DNA from: Tychonema litorale BBK16
GTDB taxonomy: Bacteria; Cyanobacteriota; Cyanobacteriia; Cyanobacteriales; Microcoleaceae
DNA: 47,489 nucleotides
Direction: 5' to 3'
NCBI RefSeq assembly: GCF_021648855.1
Contig: NZ_JAKJHX010000023.1
Coordinates: 8,855-56,343, forward strand
A model generated the notes under the pieces. It searched no databases and had not been told where the DNA came from. It worked only from the letters and a program-made list of their open reading frames with translations. How positions within the stretch are numbered: the stretch's first letter is position 1; every line of letters begins with the position of its first letter. Positions 15,214 to 24,039 of this stretch are shown one piece after another. The translations under genes and the position numbers were made by a program.

Positions 15214-16992
15214 TTGAGTCCCATTTCTACTCTGGTTGTGCCACACCCCCATTCAAAATCTGTCCACTGCATCAATCCAGATTGCCCAAAGCCTTACCCT
15301 CAGACTTGGGGCAATAATTTTTGTCAGAGTTGCGGAGGGCCGCTGCGACTGAAAAATCGCTATGTGCCCCTAGAAATTTTGGGCAAAGGCGGTTTTGCTG
15401 CTATCTATACTGTTTGGGATACGGAAACTGAAACCGAGCGCGTCCTGAAAGTGTTGCTGGAAACTGCCCCGAAAGCGGTGAAATTGTTCGAGCAGGAAGC
15501 TTGGGTTTTAGCGCTTTTACGACATCCTGGTGTCCCTAGAGTCGAGGCTGAGGGTTATTTTCATGTGCAAATGCAAAATTTACCAGGGGAGGGTATTGCT
15601 GCGGCGCGCAGGCTGCCTTGTTTGGTGATGGAAAAGATTCACGGCAAAACTTTGGAAGATATTCTGGATGAACACCCCCAAGGTTGTCCACAGGAATGGG
15701 TTTTTAGTTGGCTGAGTCAAGCTGTGGAAATTTTAGAGGAGTTGCATAGATGCCAGATTATTCACCGGGATATTAAGCCTTCAAATTTGATGCTGCGGAA
15801 TTCGTCATCGCCACAAACTTTGCTGAATAAAGGTTTGGGTGGATTGCAACTGGTGACGATCGATTTTGGTGGTGTTAAACAAATGGGTGGTGTCCAACCA
15901 ACGGGGAAGGATTGTCCAAGTTCGACGCGGTTGATTTCTCCTGGATACAGCCCACCGGAACAGATTGTTGGGGGTGGTGTGGGGCCGGCGACGGATTTTT
16001 ATGCGTTGGGGCGGACTTGTATTCATTTGCTGACGGGGAAGTATCCGGCGGAGATTGAGGATCCGATGACGGGGGAGTTGCGGTGGCGGCATATTTCGCC
16101 GATCGCCCCGGCTTTTGCTAATTTGTTGGATGATATGGTGCGATCGGATGTGCAGCAGCGTCCGGCTACGGCTGGGGATGTTCGCCAACGTTTAAGGCAG
16201 ATTTATGGGAAGAATCGGGGGCCAATGGCGATGGCGCCAACCAGTCAAGCTATTCTAAAATTCTGCCGGGAAGTGTTGGTGGTGGGGGCGCAAAAAACGG
16301 CTAGCTTGACGGTTTTGTTGTTCGGGGCGATCGCGCAAATTGTGGTAGCTTCTCTGGATACGGGCTGGGAAATGGTGCTCGGTGGAATTGGGGGAAGTGC
16401 GGGGGCGATCGGCGGTTTGGTGTTGGGTTATGCTTCGCCTATTGGCCCGGAAGTTGCGAATTTTTTGAATGAAGGTTTGCGTCAATTAATTCCTAATATG
16501 ACTTTTGCTGTGGGGCCGGAGGTGCTACTGTTTGGGTTTGCTGGGTTCGGAACTGCGATCGGGTTGACGGATGCGGGGAGTTTTCGCCAGCAAAAACAGT
16601 ATTGGCTATCGGGAATGATGGGTGTTCAAGGTTATTTATTAGCGGGTTTGTGTTGGTTGGAGTCGAGTGCTTCTACTGGGGTGCAGGGGATTATTTTGGG
16701 TGGTTTTGCGATCGCATCTTTGACTGTGGGAATGGGTTTGCGGAGTCACCAATTGGTGCACGCTTTGGTGGTGGCTGGGTGTTCTACGGGAGTGTTTTTG
16801 TTCCTGAATGCTTTGAGTGTTTTTCCTGGCAGTTTCCTGGAAAGTTTTGCGTCGTCTAACGCTACACTGGGCTTTTGGGAAGTTTGGGGGGCTGTGGGAT
16901 TTTTTGGTTTGTTGGGAAGTGCGATCGGGCTTTGTTTGGGAGTCAGTCATTATTTGGTTGTGCCTTTGTTGCGGTGGTTGGGTTGGAAGTAG
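15214..16992 (+). CDS. Zinc-ribbon Ser/Thr protein kinase with polytopic membrane tail
   Basis: This is a 592-residue Hanks-type kinase of a cyanobacterial type. An N-terminal zinc ribbon (Cys19, Cys24, Cys37, Cys40: CINPDC and FCQSCGG) precedes the kinase domain (about 50-335). The kinase has the Gly-loop GKGGFAAIY, Lys79 in VLKVLLE, catalytic HRDIKPSN at 184-191, DFG at 217-219 and PGYSPPEQ. All catalytic residues are present. The C-terminal third is strongly hydrophobic, with about 6-7 membrane segments (IVVASLDTGWEMVLGG, LLFGFAGFGTAIGL, GLLGSAIGLCLGV), so the kinase is membrane-bound. The start is uncertain: TTG 15214 or GTG 15238, the latter giving MPHPHSKSVHC. Two small exported proteins follow on the same strand. 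Confidence 0.9.
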   Translation: MSPISTLVVPHPHSKSVHCINPDCPKPYPQTWGNNFCQSCGGPLRLKNRYVPLEILGKGGFAAIYTVWDTETETERVLKVLLETAPKAVKLFEQEAWVLALLRHPGVPRVEAEGYFHVQMQNLPGEGIAAARRLPCLVMEKIHGKTLEDILDEHPQGCPQEWVFSWLSQAVEILEELHRCQIIHRDIKPSNLMLRNSSSPQTLLNKGLGGLQLVTIDFGGVKQMGGVQPTGKDCPSSTRLISPGYSPPEQIVGGGVGPATDFYALGRTCIHLLTGKYPAEIEDPMTGELRWRHISPIAPAFANLLDDMVRSDVQQRPATAGDVRQRLRQIYGKNRGPMAMAPTSQAILKFCREVLVVGAQKTASLTVLLFGAIAQIVVASLDTGWEMVLGGIGGSAGAIGGLVLGYASPIGPEVANFLNEGLRQLIPNMTFAVGPEVLLFGFAGFGTAIGLTDAGSFRQQKQYWLSGMMGVQGYLLAGLCWLESSASTGVQGIILGGFAIASLTVGMGLRSHQLVHALVVAGCSTGVFLFLNALSVFPGSFLESFASSNATLGFWEVWGAVGFFGLLGSAIGLCLGVSHYLVVPLLRWLGWK

Positions 16993-17011
16993 GAATTAAC
17001 GCCAAATCACT

Positions 17012-17491
17012 ATGCTAATCAAGTCGATGTCGATTAAACTTGTGTCCAGATTTTCAATGATTTGTGTTTTCGCGATCGCACTTCTCCTCCTCAACCCCAA
17101 TCTAGCCAAAGCCGAATCGCGCGATCAAGCCGTCGATCGCTTAACAGACTTCCTATTCTACAAGGTAAATCCTCAGTTAAACAATCGTAAACTCCAAATG
17201 GGCGATGACCGATATATTCGTCAATGGGAGAGATTACGCGAGGCGATCGATCCGCGAGTGAAATCGGTACAAGAAGTCTGCTTTAGGCCAGCCCCAGGAG
17301 AAACAGGATGGGAATTCACCACAATCAACGGCCAAACCTACCAACAAACCTACGATTTACTTGCAGATACAATTTTTTATAGTCGCCACCCCCAACGGAC
17401 TGGACAGCCAATTCCCAAAAACGATCAAATCAGCACCAGTGAATGGTCCGCAATTCGACGCTATATATTTATTTCCAATTGTGGACTATAA
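17012..17491 (+). CDS. Small exported hypothetical protein
   Basis: This 159-residue protein has a clear signal peptide (FSMICVFAIALLLLNPNLAKA, cleavage after AKA near residue 33). The mature part is soluble and unassigned: SRDQAVDRLTDFLFYKVNPQ, then RQWERLREAIDPRVKSV, then SEWSAIRRYIF. Two Cys residues in the mature protein (VCFRP and SNCGL) could form a disulphide. An alternative start lies at ATG 17027. It begins 19 bp after the kinase stop, so the two may share a transcript. Function unknown; periplasmic location is inferred. Confidence 0.7.
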   Translation: MLIKSMSIKLVSRFSMICVFAIALLLLNPNLAKAESRDQAVDRLTDFLFYKVNPQLNNRKLQMGDDRYIRQWERLREAIDPRVKSVQEVCFRPAPGETGWEFTTINGQTYQQTYDLLADTIFYSRHPQRTGQPIPKNDQISTSEWSAIRRYIFISNCGL

Positions 17492-17536
17492 AATGTGATC
17501 TTATCACACCAAAGCACTGATGGAGGACAAACTTGT

Positions 17537-17971
17537 ATGAATAAAAAGACGATCGCACTATTGCTACTAGCACTACTCGGAATCTGTACCGAATCTCCTA
17601 CAAAAGCTGTAGATGCTACCCAAAAATCACAGCAATTCAGCCCTGAAAATTATGCCAATGCCCCTCAAGAAGTACCTCTAAAAAAAGGTATGCCCTACGA
17701 AGCAGCCCGTCAAATCCTCATCAAAAAAGGGTGGCAGCCAAACTTACAGGGTACACCCAGTAACCTGAGCAATGCTGCGGTTAAGGAGCTATTTGATTGG
17801 GGATATGAAGAGATTAAGGATTGCTCTGGCACTGGAGAAGGGCCTTGTCGGTTTGAGTTTATTGATAAAAAACAAGAAGTCCTAGTTGTAGTCGCCACGA
17901 CAATGGGAGATAAAAATACAAAACGTTTTGTTAGGAATTGGTGGATTGAGAAAAAGACCGATAGTAATTAA
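17537..17971 (+). CDS. Small exported hypothetical protein with PASTA-like motif
   Basis: The start is set at ATG 17537 because GGAGGA at 17522-17527 is well placed; the frame opens 14 codons earlier without a ribosome site. This gives 144 residues with an N-terminal signal peptide (KKTIALLLLALLGICTES). The mature protein carries KGMPYEAARQILIKKGWQPN, which resembles the GxxxxAxxxLxxxGW pattern of PASTA-like and related cyanobacterial exported domains. A paired-Cys region follows (DCSGTGEGPCRFEF). It follows the preceding exported-protein gene by 45 bp. Function unknown. Confidence 0.7.
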   Translation: MNKKTIALLLLALLGICTESPTKAVDATQKSQQFSPENYANAPQEVPLKKGMPYEAARQILIKKGWQPNLQGTPSNLSNAAVKELFDWGYEEIKDCSGTGEGPCRFEFIDKKQEVLVVVATTMGDKNTKRFVRNWWIEKKTDSN

Positions 17972-18009
17972 CAAAAATCATCATCAAACACAATTCATTT
18001 GTAAATTTC

Positions 18010-18055
18010 TTACTCCCTCCCCTTAGTAAGGGGAGGGTTGGGGTGGGGTAAAAAT
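18010..18055. repeat. CCCTCCCC/GGGGAGGG palindromic repeat
   Basis: CCCTCCCCTT-AGT-AAGGGGAGGG is followed by TTGGGGTGGGGT. A degraded relative of the same C-rich palindrome sits in frame inside dnaX at 23072-23106. Here it lies between two rightward genes and may help end transcription. Confidence 0.7.
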
Positions 18056-18136
18056 ATAGAATATGCACCCTGAATTGTATATAATTGAGTTAAAAAGCGA
18101 GCCAAACATTCTATAGCAAAACAAAAGGATAAAAAA

Positions 18137-18553
18137 ATGGGAAGAGTTACCACAACAATAACCGTCACCAACGAAGTAGACAAGATGCTAGCAGAAAGAG
18201 GCTTTATACCCGCAGAGCAAATACGCTCTGTCACCATCGATAATGTCCTAGTAGATACAGGAGCAACTCGGCTCTGTTTACCAGCAGATATTATCGCTCA
18301 GTTAAGCTTAACCCTAGTTGGTGAAATTCAAGGAAATACAGCAATAGGAGCCAGACAATTTCGTCTGTTCAAAAATGTTGGTCTTGCTGTAGCTGGCAGG
18401 GAAGGCAGATATGATTGTGTAGAAATTCCCGCTGGAGAAGAACCTTTACTCGGCTTAATTCCCCTCGAAGATTTGGGTTTAGAACCGGACTTGAGAAATC
18501 AGCGGTTGATTGTTTTGCCGATGGAAGGAATGCAAAGCTATATTCGTGTGTAA
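18137..18553 (+). CDS. Clan AA (retropepsin-like) aspartic protease-like protein
   Basis: This 138-residue protein has the single-lobe aspartic protease signature LVDTGATRLCLP, with Asp40 as the predicted catalytic residue. The downstream pattern of a second hydrophobic strand and LLGLIPLEDLGLEPD fits small bacterial retropepsin-like domains that work as dimers. No signal peptide is present, so it is probably cytoplasmic. The start ATG 18137 follows AAAGGAT. Such small proteins are frequent in cyanobacteria; substrates are unknown. It stands alone between a repeat at 18.01 kb and a dispersed repeat at 18.58 kb. Confidence 0.78.
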   Translation: MGRVTTTITVTNEVDKMLAERGFIPAEQIRSVTIDNVLVDTGATRLCLPADIIAQLSLTLVGEIQGNTAIGARQFRLFKNVGLAVAGREGRYDCVEIPAGEEPLLGLIPLEDLGLEPDLRNQRLIVLPMEGMQSYIRV

Positions 18554-18577
18554 AATCCAGATAATTTCCATCTCTTT

Positions 18578-18624
18578 AGTCCGCGAAGGCGGACTTGGTT
18601 TGTGTAGAAGCGGTTTCCAACCGC
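18578..18624. repeat. Dispersed repeat (AGTCCGCGnAGGCGGACT family), copy 2
   Basis: This copy repeats the hairpin and the TGTAGA-GCG-TTTC spacing of 3868-3914. It lies between the aspartic protease-like gene and panB. Confidence 0.8.
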
Positions 18625-18661
18625 CCCGCCGAATTATTTAATTATCTAAGAGTTAACTAAA

Positions 18662-19441
18662 ATGTCAGTCACTACTCATCAATTAATTCAATGGAAAGAA
18701 CAACGACGGTCAATTGTCGCGCTGACGGCCTATGATTATGCGATCGCCCAACTGATCGATCAAGCAGGCGTAGACATCATCCTTGTCGGCGATTCCCTCG
18801 CCATGACAGTCCTAGGCTACGAGACAACCATACCCCTAACCCTCGATGAAATGCTGCACCACGCTAAAGCAGTCCGTCGTGGAGTTAAACAAGCATTAAT
18901 AGTCGTCGATTTACCATTTTTAACTTATCAAGAAAGTGTCCAGCAAGCCATGCACTCAGCCGGCAGAGTTTTGAAAGAAACAGGCGCTCAAGCTGTAAAA
19001 TTAGAAGGTGGATATCCAGCAATGGCGGCGACGGTTTCGCAACTGACATCAGCCGGAATTCCGGTGATGGGACACGTCGGTTTAACACCGCAATCAGTAC
19101 ACCAACTAGGTTACAAAAAACAAGGCAAAACTGTCGAAGCCGGAGAGAGGATTTTGCAAGAATCGATCGCACTTCAAGAAGCTGGTGCATTTGCGATCGT
19201 ATTAGAACACATTCCCGCAGATTTAGCCGATCGCATTACTCAAAAATTAACTATTCCTACCATTGGTATCGGCGCAGGGCCACACTGTGATGGACAAGTT
19301 TTAGTAACTTCGGATTTGTTGGGACTTTCCGAAAAACAACCACCTTTTGCGAAAGCTTATGTCAATTTGCGAGAAACAATTACCCAAGCTGTGAAAGATT
19401 ATTCCCTAGAAGTTAGAGAAGGCAAATTTCCTAATTTGTAA
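18662..19441 (+). CDS. panB: 3-methyl-2-oxobutanoate hydroxymethyltransferase
   Basis: PanB transfers a hydroxymethyl group from 5,10-methylenetetrahydrofolate to alpha-ketoisovalerate, giving ketopantoate for pantothenate and CoA synthesis. Its 259 residues are standard. Visible signatures are [27 protein letters not shown] (Mg ligand Asp), VVDLPF (second Asp), [20 protein letters not shown] (catalytic Glu) and [14 protein letters not shown]. The end of the gene is followed by a GC-rich inverted repeat that suits a terminator. No other pan gene is adjacent. Confidence 0.97.
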   Translation: MSVTTHQLIQWKEQRRSIVALTAYDYAIAQLIDQAGVDIILVGDSLAMTVLGYETTIPLTLDEMLHHAKAVRRGVKQALIVVDLPFLTYQESVQQAMHSAGRVLKETGAQAVKLEGGYPAMAATVSQLTSAGIPVMGHVGLTPQSVHQLGYKKQGKTVEAGERILQESIALQEAGAFAIVLEHIPADLADRITQKLTIPTIGIGAGPHCDGQVLVTSDLLGLSEKQPPFAKAYVNLRETITQAVKDYSLEVREGKFPNL

Positions 19442-19460
19442 AGATTTGATAATTTGGCGG

Positions 19461-19524
19461 GGGCGGGTTGAAGAGATTCTGGGTTTTTGGCAATTATTGT
19501 CGGTGAAACCCGCCCCTAAAAATT
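19461..19524 (+). terminator. Probable panB terminator
   Basis: GGGGCGGGTT and AACCCGCCCC arms enclose about 35 bases, then TAAAAATTTT. The location between panB and convergent tatA suits transcript ends from both sides. Confidence 0.55.
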
Positions 19525-19552
19525 TTCGACAATTGCATCATCCCCAATTTAT

Positions 19553-19756
19553 CTAATCCCCAGGCTTAACCTCTTTATCCAGATTTTTCTCCTTTTCCTG
19601 ATCCACAGATTCATCATCAGCCAAACCCACACCATCCTTAAAACTCCGCAAGGTTTTCCCCAAAGCATTTCCCAACTCAGGAATTTTCTTGGGGCCGAAA
19701 ATTAGAATCGCCACCACCGCAATAATGCCCATTTCAGGCAGTCCCAGACCAAACAT
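19553..19756 (-). CDS. tatA: Sec-independent protein translocase TatA/E
   Basis: This 67-residue TatA-type subunit forms the pore-like part of the twin-arginine pathway, which moves folded proteins across the thylakoid or plasma membrane. One N-terminal membrane helix (GLPEMGIIAVVAILIFG) is followed by the diagnostic hinge FGPKKIPELG, an amphipathic helix and a charged acidic tail. Length and layout are typical. It stands alone, leftward, between panB and pcyA; tatC is not in the window. Confidence 0.93.
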   Translation of the reverse strand: MFGLGLPEMGIIAVVAILIFGPKKIPELGNALGKTLRSFKDGVGLADDESVDQEKEKNLDKEVKPGD

Positions 19757-19887
19757 AGACTTATCTCCCGTAAAACTTGCTCGATCGCACGTCGATCTTA
19801 CTGATATCCTTAAAAGTATCTACCTTTGTTCCTGTATCCTGCAACAGTTGAATAAAGTTTTATTAAGCGATCGCCCATAAAATAGAA

Positions 19888-20625
19888 ATGTTAGACATAT
19901 CAAAACCTTCTCTACGCGAACAACAACACTACCTCATCCGCGAACTAGCCGACCGGATAGAAGCAGTATGGCGTCGCTACCTCGACCTAGAACCCTACCA
20001 CCTACCCGCTGACTTGGGATACGTCGAAGGGCGTTTGGAAGGAGAAAAACTGATTATCGAAAACCGCTGCTATCAAACTCCCCAATTCCGCAAAATACAC
20101 CTTGAACTCGCCAAAGTCGGGCCGATGCTTGACATTCTGCACTGCGTGATGTTTCCTAGACCAAACTATGCACTGCCGATGTTTGGTACCGACATCGTAG
20201 CAGGTAAAGGTCAGATCAGCGCTGCGATCGCCGACCTTTCTCCCCTAAATTCCGATCGCACCTTATCAGAAACCTACCGCACTCGACTACAGACTCTCCC
20301 CGTCAACCAATTTTCTTGTCCCCGCCAAATTCCAGATTGGGGCGACATCTTCTCAGAATTTTGCCTATTTGTGCGGCCCGATTCCAAGGAAGAAGAAAAT
20401 CGATTTCTGGACATAGTTGAATCCTACGTCGAAATTCACTGCAAACTCGCCGTCGCCTCAGAACCAGTGTCTGTCGCCGAAGCATCAAAAATTCTCGACG
20501 CTCAAATTTACTACTGCACCCAGCAGCAACAAAACGACAAAACTCGTCGCGTACTTGAAAAAGCTTTCGGTCAAGATTGGGCAGAACATTATATGACAGA
20601 AGTCCTATTTGATTTCCCTAAATAG
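19888..20625 (+). CDS. pcyA: Phycocyanobilin:ferredoxin oxidoreductase
   Basis: PcyA makes phycocyanobilin, the chromophore of phycobilisomes and phytochromes, by four-electron ferredoxin-dependent reduction of biliverdin IX-alpha. Its 245 residues are normal. Family marks are the central VGPMLDILHCVMFPRPNYAL split over residues about 76-95, which includes the catalytic His, and MFGTDIVAGKGQISAAIADL with the conserved Asp. The C-terminal ...QDWAEHYMTEVLFDFP is also typical. No haem oxygenase gene is adjacent. Confidence 0.96.
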   Translation: MLDISKPSLREQQHYLIRELADRIEAVWRRYLDLEPYHLPADLGYVEGRLEGEKLIIENRCYQTPQFRKIHLELAKVGPMLDILHCVMFPRPNYALPMFGTDIVAGKGQISAAIADLSPLNSDRTLSETYRTRLQTLPVNQFSCPRQIPDWGDIFSEFCLFVRPDSKEEENRFLDIVESYVEIHCKLAVASEPVSVAEASKILDAQIYYCTQQQQNDKTRRVLEKAFGQDWAEHYMTEVLFDFPK

Positions 20626-20642
20626 TTGAAATATCTTTACAA

Positions 20643-21554
20643 TTATTTCCGGGAACTCGGACGCTTAGCGCCTGCCTTACTAGAAGCCTTAGATGCTGTT
20701 TTACTTGGACTCTTAGCAGCACCTTTTGCACCTTTTGAACCCTTAGCATTCGCTAGCTGACTGTCATTGGCATTAGCAGGTATTCCCCCAGCAGCCCTAG
20801 TAGTTCTGAAAGTAACATTCACTCCTTCATTCGACTGTTCCAGCACCAACATCGGCGTTGGCTTAGCCTTTTGATCCCACTCAATGTGAACAATCCGACC
20901 TTGAATTGTCGGCTGCCAACTATCATGGTCATCAGAAGGACTCAGGTAAGTTTCCAAACAGTCAATAATTTGATTAATTGTAGCCGAAGTTGCCTGAGTC
21001 GGAAGTTTCATCAACTTAATTTGAATCCGAAATAACACTCGCTTTTCGATTTTTACCGCCGGATCACCAGTTTCGTATTCGATATCAAACATCGAATCAA
21101 CTTGTCTGCCACTGCCCGCATTCCCAGTTTTATCTCCTACACTACTCTGAGTAGGACGCAGAGCAATACTAATTTTATCTTTGACTTTTACTTTAATTTG
21201 ATTGACAATGGCAAAGTGAAAAACCTCTTCCGCCATTCGCATTCTCAAATAGTCTAAATTAAAATCTCGCGAGTGGATGAGGTCGGGATTTTTTTCCATT
21301 TTTGACATCGTTTCCAGAGCCATTTTATACTTTTTCTGGAGTTCTCGATTTCTAAATTCCTCAAAGTTGAGCTTCTTGCTTAAACCATCCATTTTGAGCT
21401 TGCTAAACACCGCTAAACCGACAAGCAATAACAACAGTAATCCCGATGCTCCCATCAAAAGTTGATCGGAGGATAAACCTCCTGGTTTAGCCTGTTTGGG
21501 CTTGGGAGAGGCTACTGCCAACCTTGGTTCTACAAGGATTATTTGGGTTGACAT
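20643..21554 (-). CDS. Hypothetical membrane-anchored protein with Lys/Ala-rich tail
   Basis: This 303-residue protein has a short Pro/Lys-rich cytoplasmic N-terminus, one membrane helix at about 33-52 (LLMGASGLLLLLLVGLAVFS), a helical linker (KLNFEEFRNRELQKKY) and a soluble domain. The C-terminal 45 residues are a basic Lys, Ala, Ser and Gly-rich tail (KGSKGAKGAAKSPSKTASKA). The soluble domain contains INQIIDCLETYLSP and DSWQPTIQGRIVHIEWDQ. I recognise no enzymatic motif. It is convergent with pcyA. The position next to dnaX is probably incidental. Confidence 0.72.
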   Translation of the reverse strand: MSTQIILVEPRLAVASPKPKQAKPGGLSSDQLLMGASGLLLLLLVGLAVFSKLKMDGLSKKLNFEEFRNRELQKKYKMALETMSKMEKNPDLIHSRDFNLDYLRMRMAEEVFHFAIVNQIKVKVKDKISIALRPTQSSVGDKTGNAGSGRQVDSMFDIEYETGDPAVKIEKRVLFRIQIKLMKLPTQATSATINQIIDCLETYLSPSDDHDSWQPTIQGRIVHIEWDQKAKPTPMLVLEQSNEGVNVTFRTTRAAGGIPANANDSQLANAKGSKGAKGAAKSPSKTASKASSKAGAKRPSSRK

Positions 21555-21593
21555 GGGCTTTTAAAGGGTAAGATTTGACGCTATATTTATAGA

Positions 21594-21791
21594 ATGCCCC
21601 AGAGTGAAGCTGACATTGCAACTCGATCGAGCAACATTGACCTCTTTCTACCACAATCTTTCTACAACTGGATTTCTACAACTCAAACAGGCACCCTAAT
21701 TTATACTTTATCTTTAACTGCAAGCCGGTTCCCGGAATATCGGAAAATCGCATCATTGCAGTGGCAACAAGCAATGGTGAATAGTCTGTGA
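21594..21791 (+). CDS. Possible small protein (65 aa), doubtful
   Basis: An open frame in an otherwise empty gap between divergent genes encodes a 65-residue polar peptide with no signal peptide, motif or clear ribosome site. Its Gln- and Ser-rich composition is not strongly protein-like. It could be a real small gene or a chance frame in the dnaX upstream region. Confidence 0.28.
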   Translation: MPQSEADIATRSSNIDLFLPQSFYNWISTTQTGTLIYTLSLTASRFPEYRKIASLQWQQAMVNSL

Positions 21792-21818
21792 TATATTATA
21801 GTTTATATATGTATATAC

Positions 21819-21848
21819 TTGACTATAAAATATGTCAATATTTATTAT
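21819..21848 (+). promoter_or_regulatory. Probable dnaX promoter
   Basis: TTGACT at 21819-21824 and TATTAT at 21843-21848 are 18 bp apart, in very AT-rich DNA about 58 bp before GTG 21907. This is the best sigma-70-like pair in the window. Confidence 0.5.
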
Positions 21849-21906
21849 ACGAGTGAATTTACGCATCTAAACATATCCTGCGCTCACATAACACCTAGAT
21901 TTGATC

Positions 21907-23976
21907 GTGACCTACGAACCCCTCCACCACAAATATCGCCCCCAGACTTTTGCCGAATTAGTGGGCCAAGAGGCGATCGCTCAAACCCTCACTAGCGCCA
22001 TCCTCCAAGACCGCATAGCACCAGCATACCTATTTACCGGCCCCAGAGGCACCGGTAAAACCTCCAGTGCCAGAATTTTTGCCAAATCCCTCAACTGTGT
22101 TTCTACGGGTGCTCCTACCCCCACACCGTGCGGGAAATGCAACGTTTGTCAAGAAATTGCCAGAGGTTCCACACTAGATGTCATCGAAATCGATGCCGCC
22201 AGCAACACAGGAGTCGATAACATCCGAGATTTGATCGAACGCGCTCAATTTGCTCCCGTACAATGCCGCTATAAAGTATATGTAATAGACGAAGTTCATA
22301 TGCTCAGTACCCAGGCATTTAATGCCTTATTAAAAACCCTAGAAGAACCACCAAATCGCGTCGTATTCGTCCTAGCAACCACCGACCCTCAAAGAGTATT
22401 ACCAACCATTATTTCCCGCTGTCAAAGATTCGACTTTCGCCGTATCGCCCTCGACTCAATGACCGCCCACCTACACAAAATTGCCAAATTAGAAAACATT
22501 AACATAACCAGCGACGCAGTATATATGGTCGCCCAACTCGCCCAAGGAGGACTGCGAGATGCCGAAAGTTTGCTCGACCAACTAAGTTTATTTCCCGATG
22601 AAATCACAGTCGAAAAAGTTTGGGATTTAGTCGGTGCAGTTCCCGAAAACGACTTAATGGAACTGCTTGAATCCATCAAAAAAGATGACCCTACAGCCTT
22701 AGTAGACATGACTCGTCACCTGATGAATCGCGGTCGGGAACCACTCATCGTCCTTCAGAATCTCGCCAGTTTTTACCGAGATTTGCTCATAGCAAAAGCT
22801 GCACCAAAACGCTCAGATTTAGTAGCTTTGACATCAGCAACTTGGGATAAACTTGTTAAGTTTGCTACTCAATGGGATACCGAGTTAATTTTGGCAAGTC
22901 AGAAACACCTGCAAACCCACGAAGTACAAATTAAAAACACTACTCAGCCGCGTTTGTGGCTGGAAGTAACGCTATTAGGATTATTACCTTCAGCAATTAG
23001 AACTCAGTCACAACAGATTTACTCTCCCCAAACCCAGACATCTAATATTCAACAATCTCCAGCACAAATTGACCCCCCCCAGCCCCCCCTTGCTAAGGGT
23101 GGGGGTCAGATATCTAATATTGAACAATCTTCAGTTCCCAATTCACAAAATATTCCACCTCAGTCGCAGCCTATTGGTAATCGCACAGAAATCACATCTC
23201 CGGCACCAATTCGAGAATCTATACCAACTGCTGATCCAACTAATTATGCACCAACTAATTCAGCTAGCGAAATTGATCTAAATCAATTATGGGAACAGGT
23301 TCTAACTCGTCTGCGCCCTCTCGGTACTCAATCGCTACTTCGTCAACATGGACATCTAGTAAGTTTTAGCAATGATGCAGCTTCTATTAAAATTAATTCA
23401 CCGCAGTTACTCAAGATGGTAAAAGACAAAGTAGCTAATATTGAAGAAGCTTTTTTGCAAATCTTTAGCCGTCGAGTTTCAGTGCAATTAGGTTTAAAAA
23501 ATTCCCATGAAACGAATAGTTTAGAACCAAATAATTTGGGAAATTCTAACGGAGCTATTAGCCCCGATTCTCGGAATTTTTCTCCGGTGGATAATGCTAA
23601 TCAACAGGTACAAAACTCTGAGATTTCAGAGAATTTTCCAAAGAATGCTAGAGAAGCACAAAAACACTCACCAGCCCCGGAAAATACTAGCTCCAAGCTG
23701 TCAAATGTTTCTGAACCAGGTGGTTTTGAGACAAATAAATCGATCGCCTTTAGCAACGATTTAAACACCTTAAACACTCAATCTGTGGCGGTGCGGGCTG
23801 ATGCCCAAGATGTCATGAATGCTGCTGGGGTGTGGGCTGAAATGTTTGATGGGGAAGTAGTTGATTTATCGGACGACTTGGAGATTTGGGAGTCGGAAAC
23901 TTTTAGATGGGAATCTGAACCGGATTTACCTCAGTTGTCTTCTGAGTTAGTTGAGGATGATTTCATTGATTGGTAA
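21907..23976 (+). CDS. dnaX: DNA polymerase III subunit tau/gamma
   Basis: DnaX is the clamp-loader ATPase that joins polymerase cores and loads the beta clamp. The N-terminal AAA+ part has KYRPQTFAELVGQ, Walker A GPRGTGKT at 45-52, zinc ligands Cys64, Cys75, Cys78 and Cys81, Walker B VYVIDEVH at 124-131, and the SRC motif TIISRCQRF. From about residue 370 a long low-complexity linker leads to a C-terminal domain (LWEQVLTRLRPLGTQSLLRQ). I chose GTG 21907 (MTYEPLHHKYRP) over TTG 21901 by family pattern. Residues 389-401 (DPPQPPLAKGGGQ) are encoded by a C-rich palindromic repeat. No intein is present. Confidence 0.95.
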   Translation: MTYEPLHHKYRPQTFAELVGQEAIAQTLTSAILQDRIAPAYLFTGPRGTGKTSSARIFAKSLNCVSTGAPTPTPCGKCNVCQEIARGSTLDVIEIDAASNTGVDNIRDLIERAQFAPVQCRYKVYVIDEVHMLSTQAFNALLKTLEEPPNRVVFVLATTDPQRVLPTIISRCQRFDFRRIALDSMTAHLHKIAKLENINITSDAVYMVAQLAQGGLRDAESLLDQLSLFPDEITVEKVWDLVGAVPENDLMELLESIKKDDPTALVDMTRHLMNRGREPLIVLQNLASFYRDLLIAKAAPKRSDLVALTSATWDKLVKFATQWDTELILASQKHLQTHEVQIKNTTQPRLWLEVTLLGLLPSAIRTQSQQIYSPQTQTSNIQQSPAQIDPPQPPLAKGGGQISNIEQSSVPNSQNIPPQSQPIGNRTEITSPAPIRESIPTADPTNYAPTNSASEIDLNQLWEQVLTRLRPLGTQSLLRQHGHLVSFSNDAASIKINSPQLLKMVKDKVANIEEAFLQIFSRRVSVQLGLKNSHETNSLEPNNLGNSNGAISPDSRNFSPVDNANQQVQNSEISENFPKNAREAQKHSPAPENTSSKLSNVSEPGGFETNKSIAFSNDLNTLNTQSVAVRADAQDVMNAAGVWAEMFDGEVVDLSDDLEIWESETFRWESEPDLPQLSSELVEDDFIDW
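23072..23106 (+). repeat. C-rich palindromic repeat carried in frame in dnaX
   Basis: C8-AG-C7-TTGCTAAGGGTGGGGG is a degenerate palindrome related to the intergenic repeat at 18010-18055. It encodes PPQPPLAKGGG in the linker, where extra residues should be tolerated. The C8 and C7 runs are slippage-prone. Confidence 0.75.
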
Positions 23977-24001
23977 TGGGAATGGGGAATGGGGAATGGG
24001 G
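23975..24001. repeat. GGGGAAT microsatellite between dnaX and the acetyltransferase gene
   Basis: Tandem GGGAATG/GGGGAAT units directly follow the dnaX stop, in the 63-bp convergent gap. No terminator hairpin is obvious here. Confidence 0.7.
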
Positions 24002-24039
24002 TTAAATCATTCCGATGCAACCGGAAACGATATGAGTAG

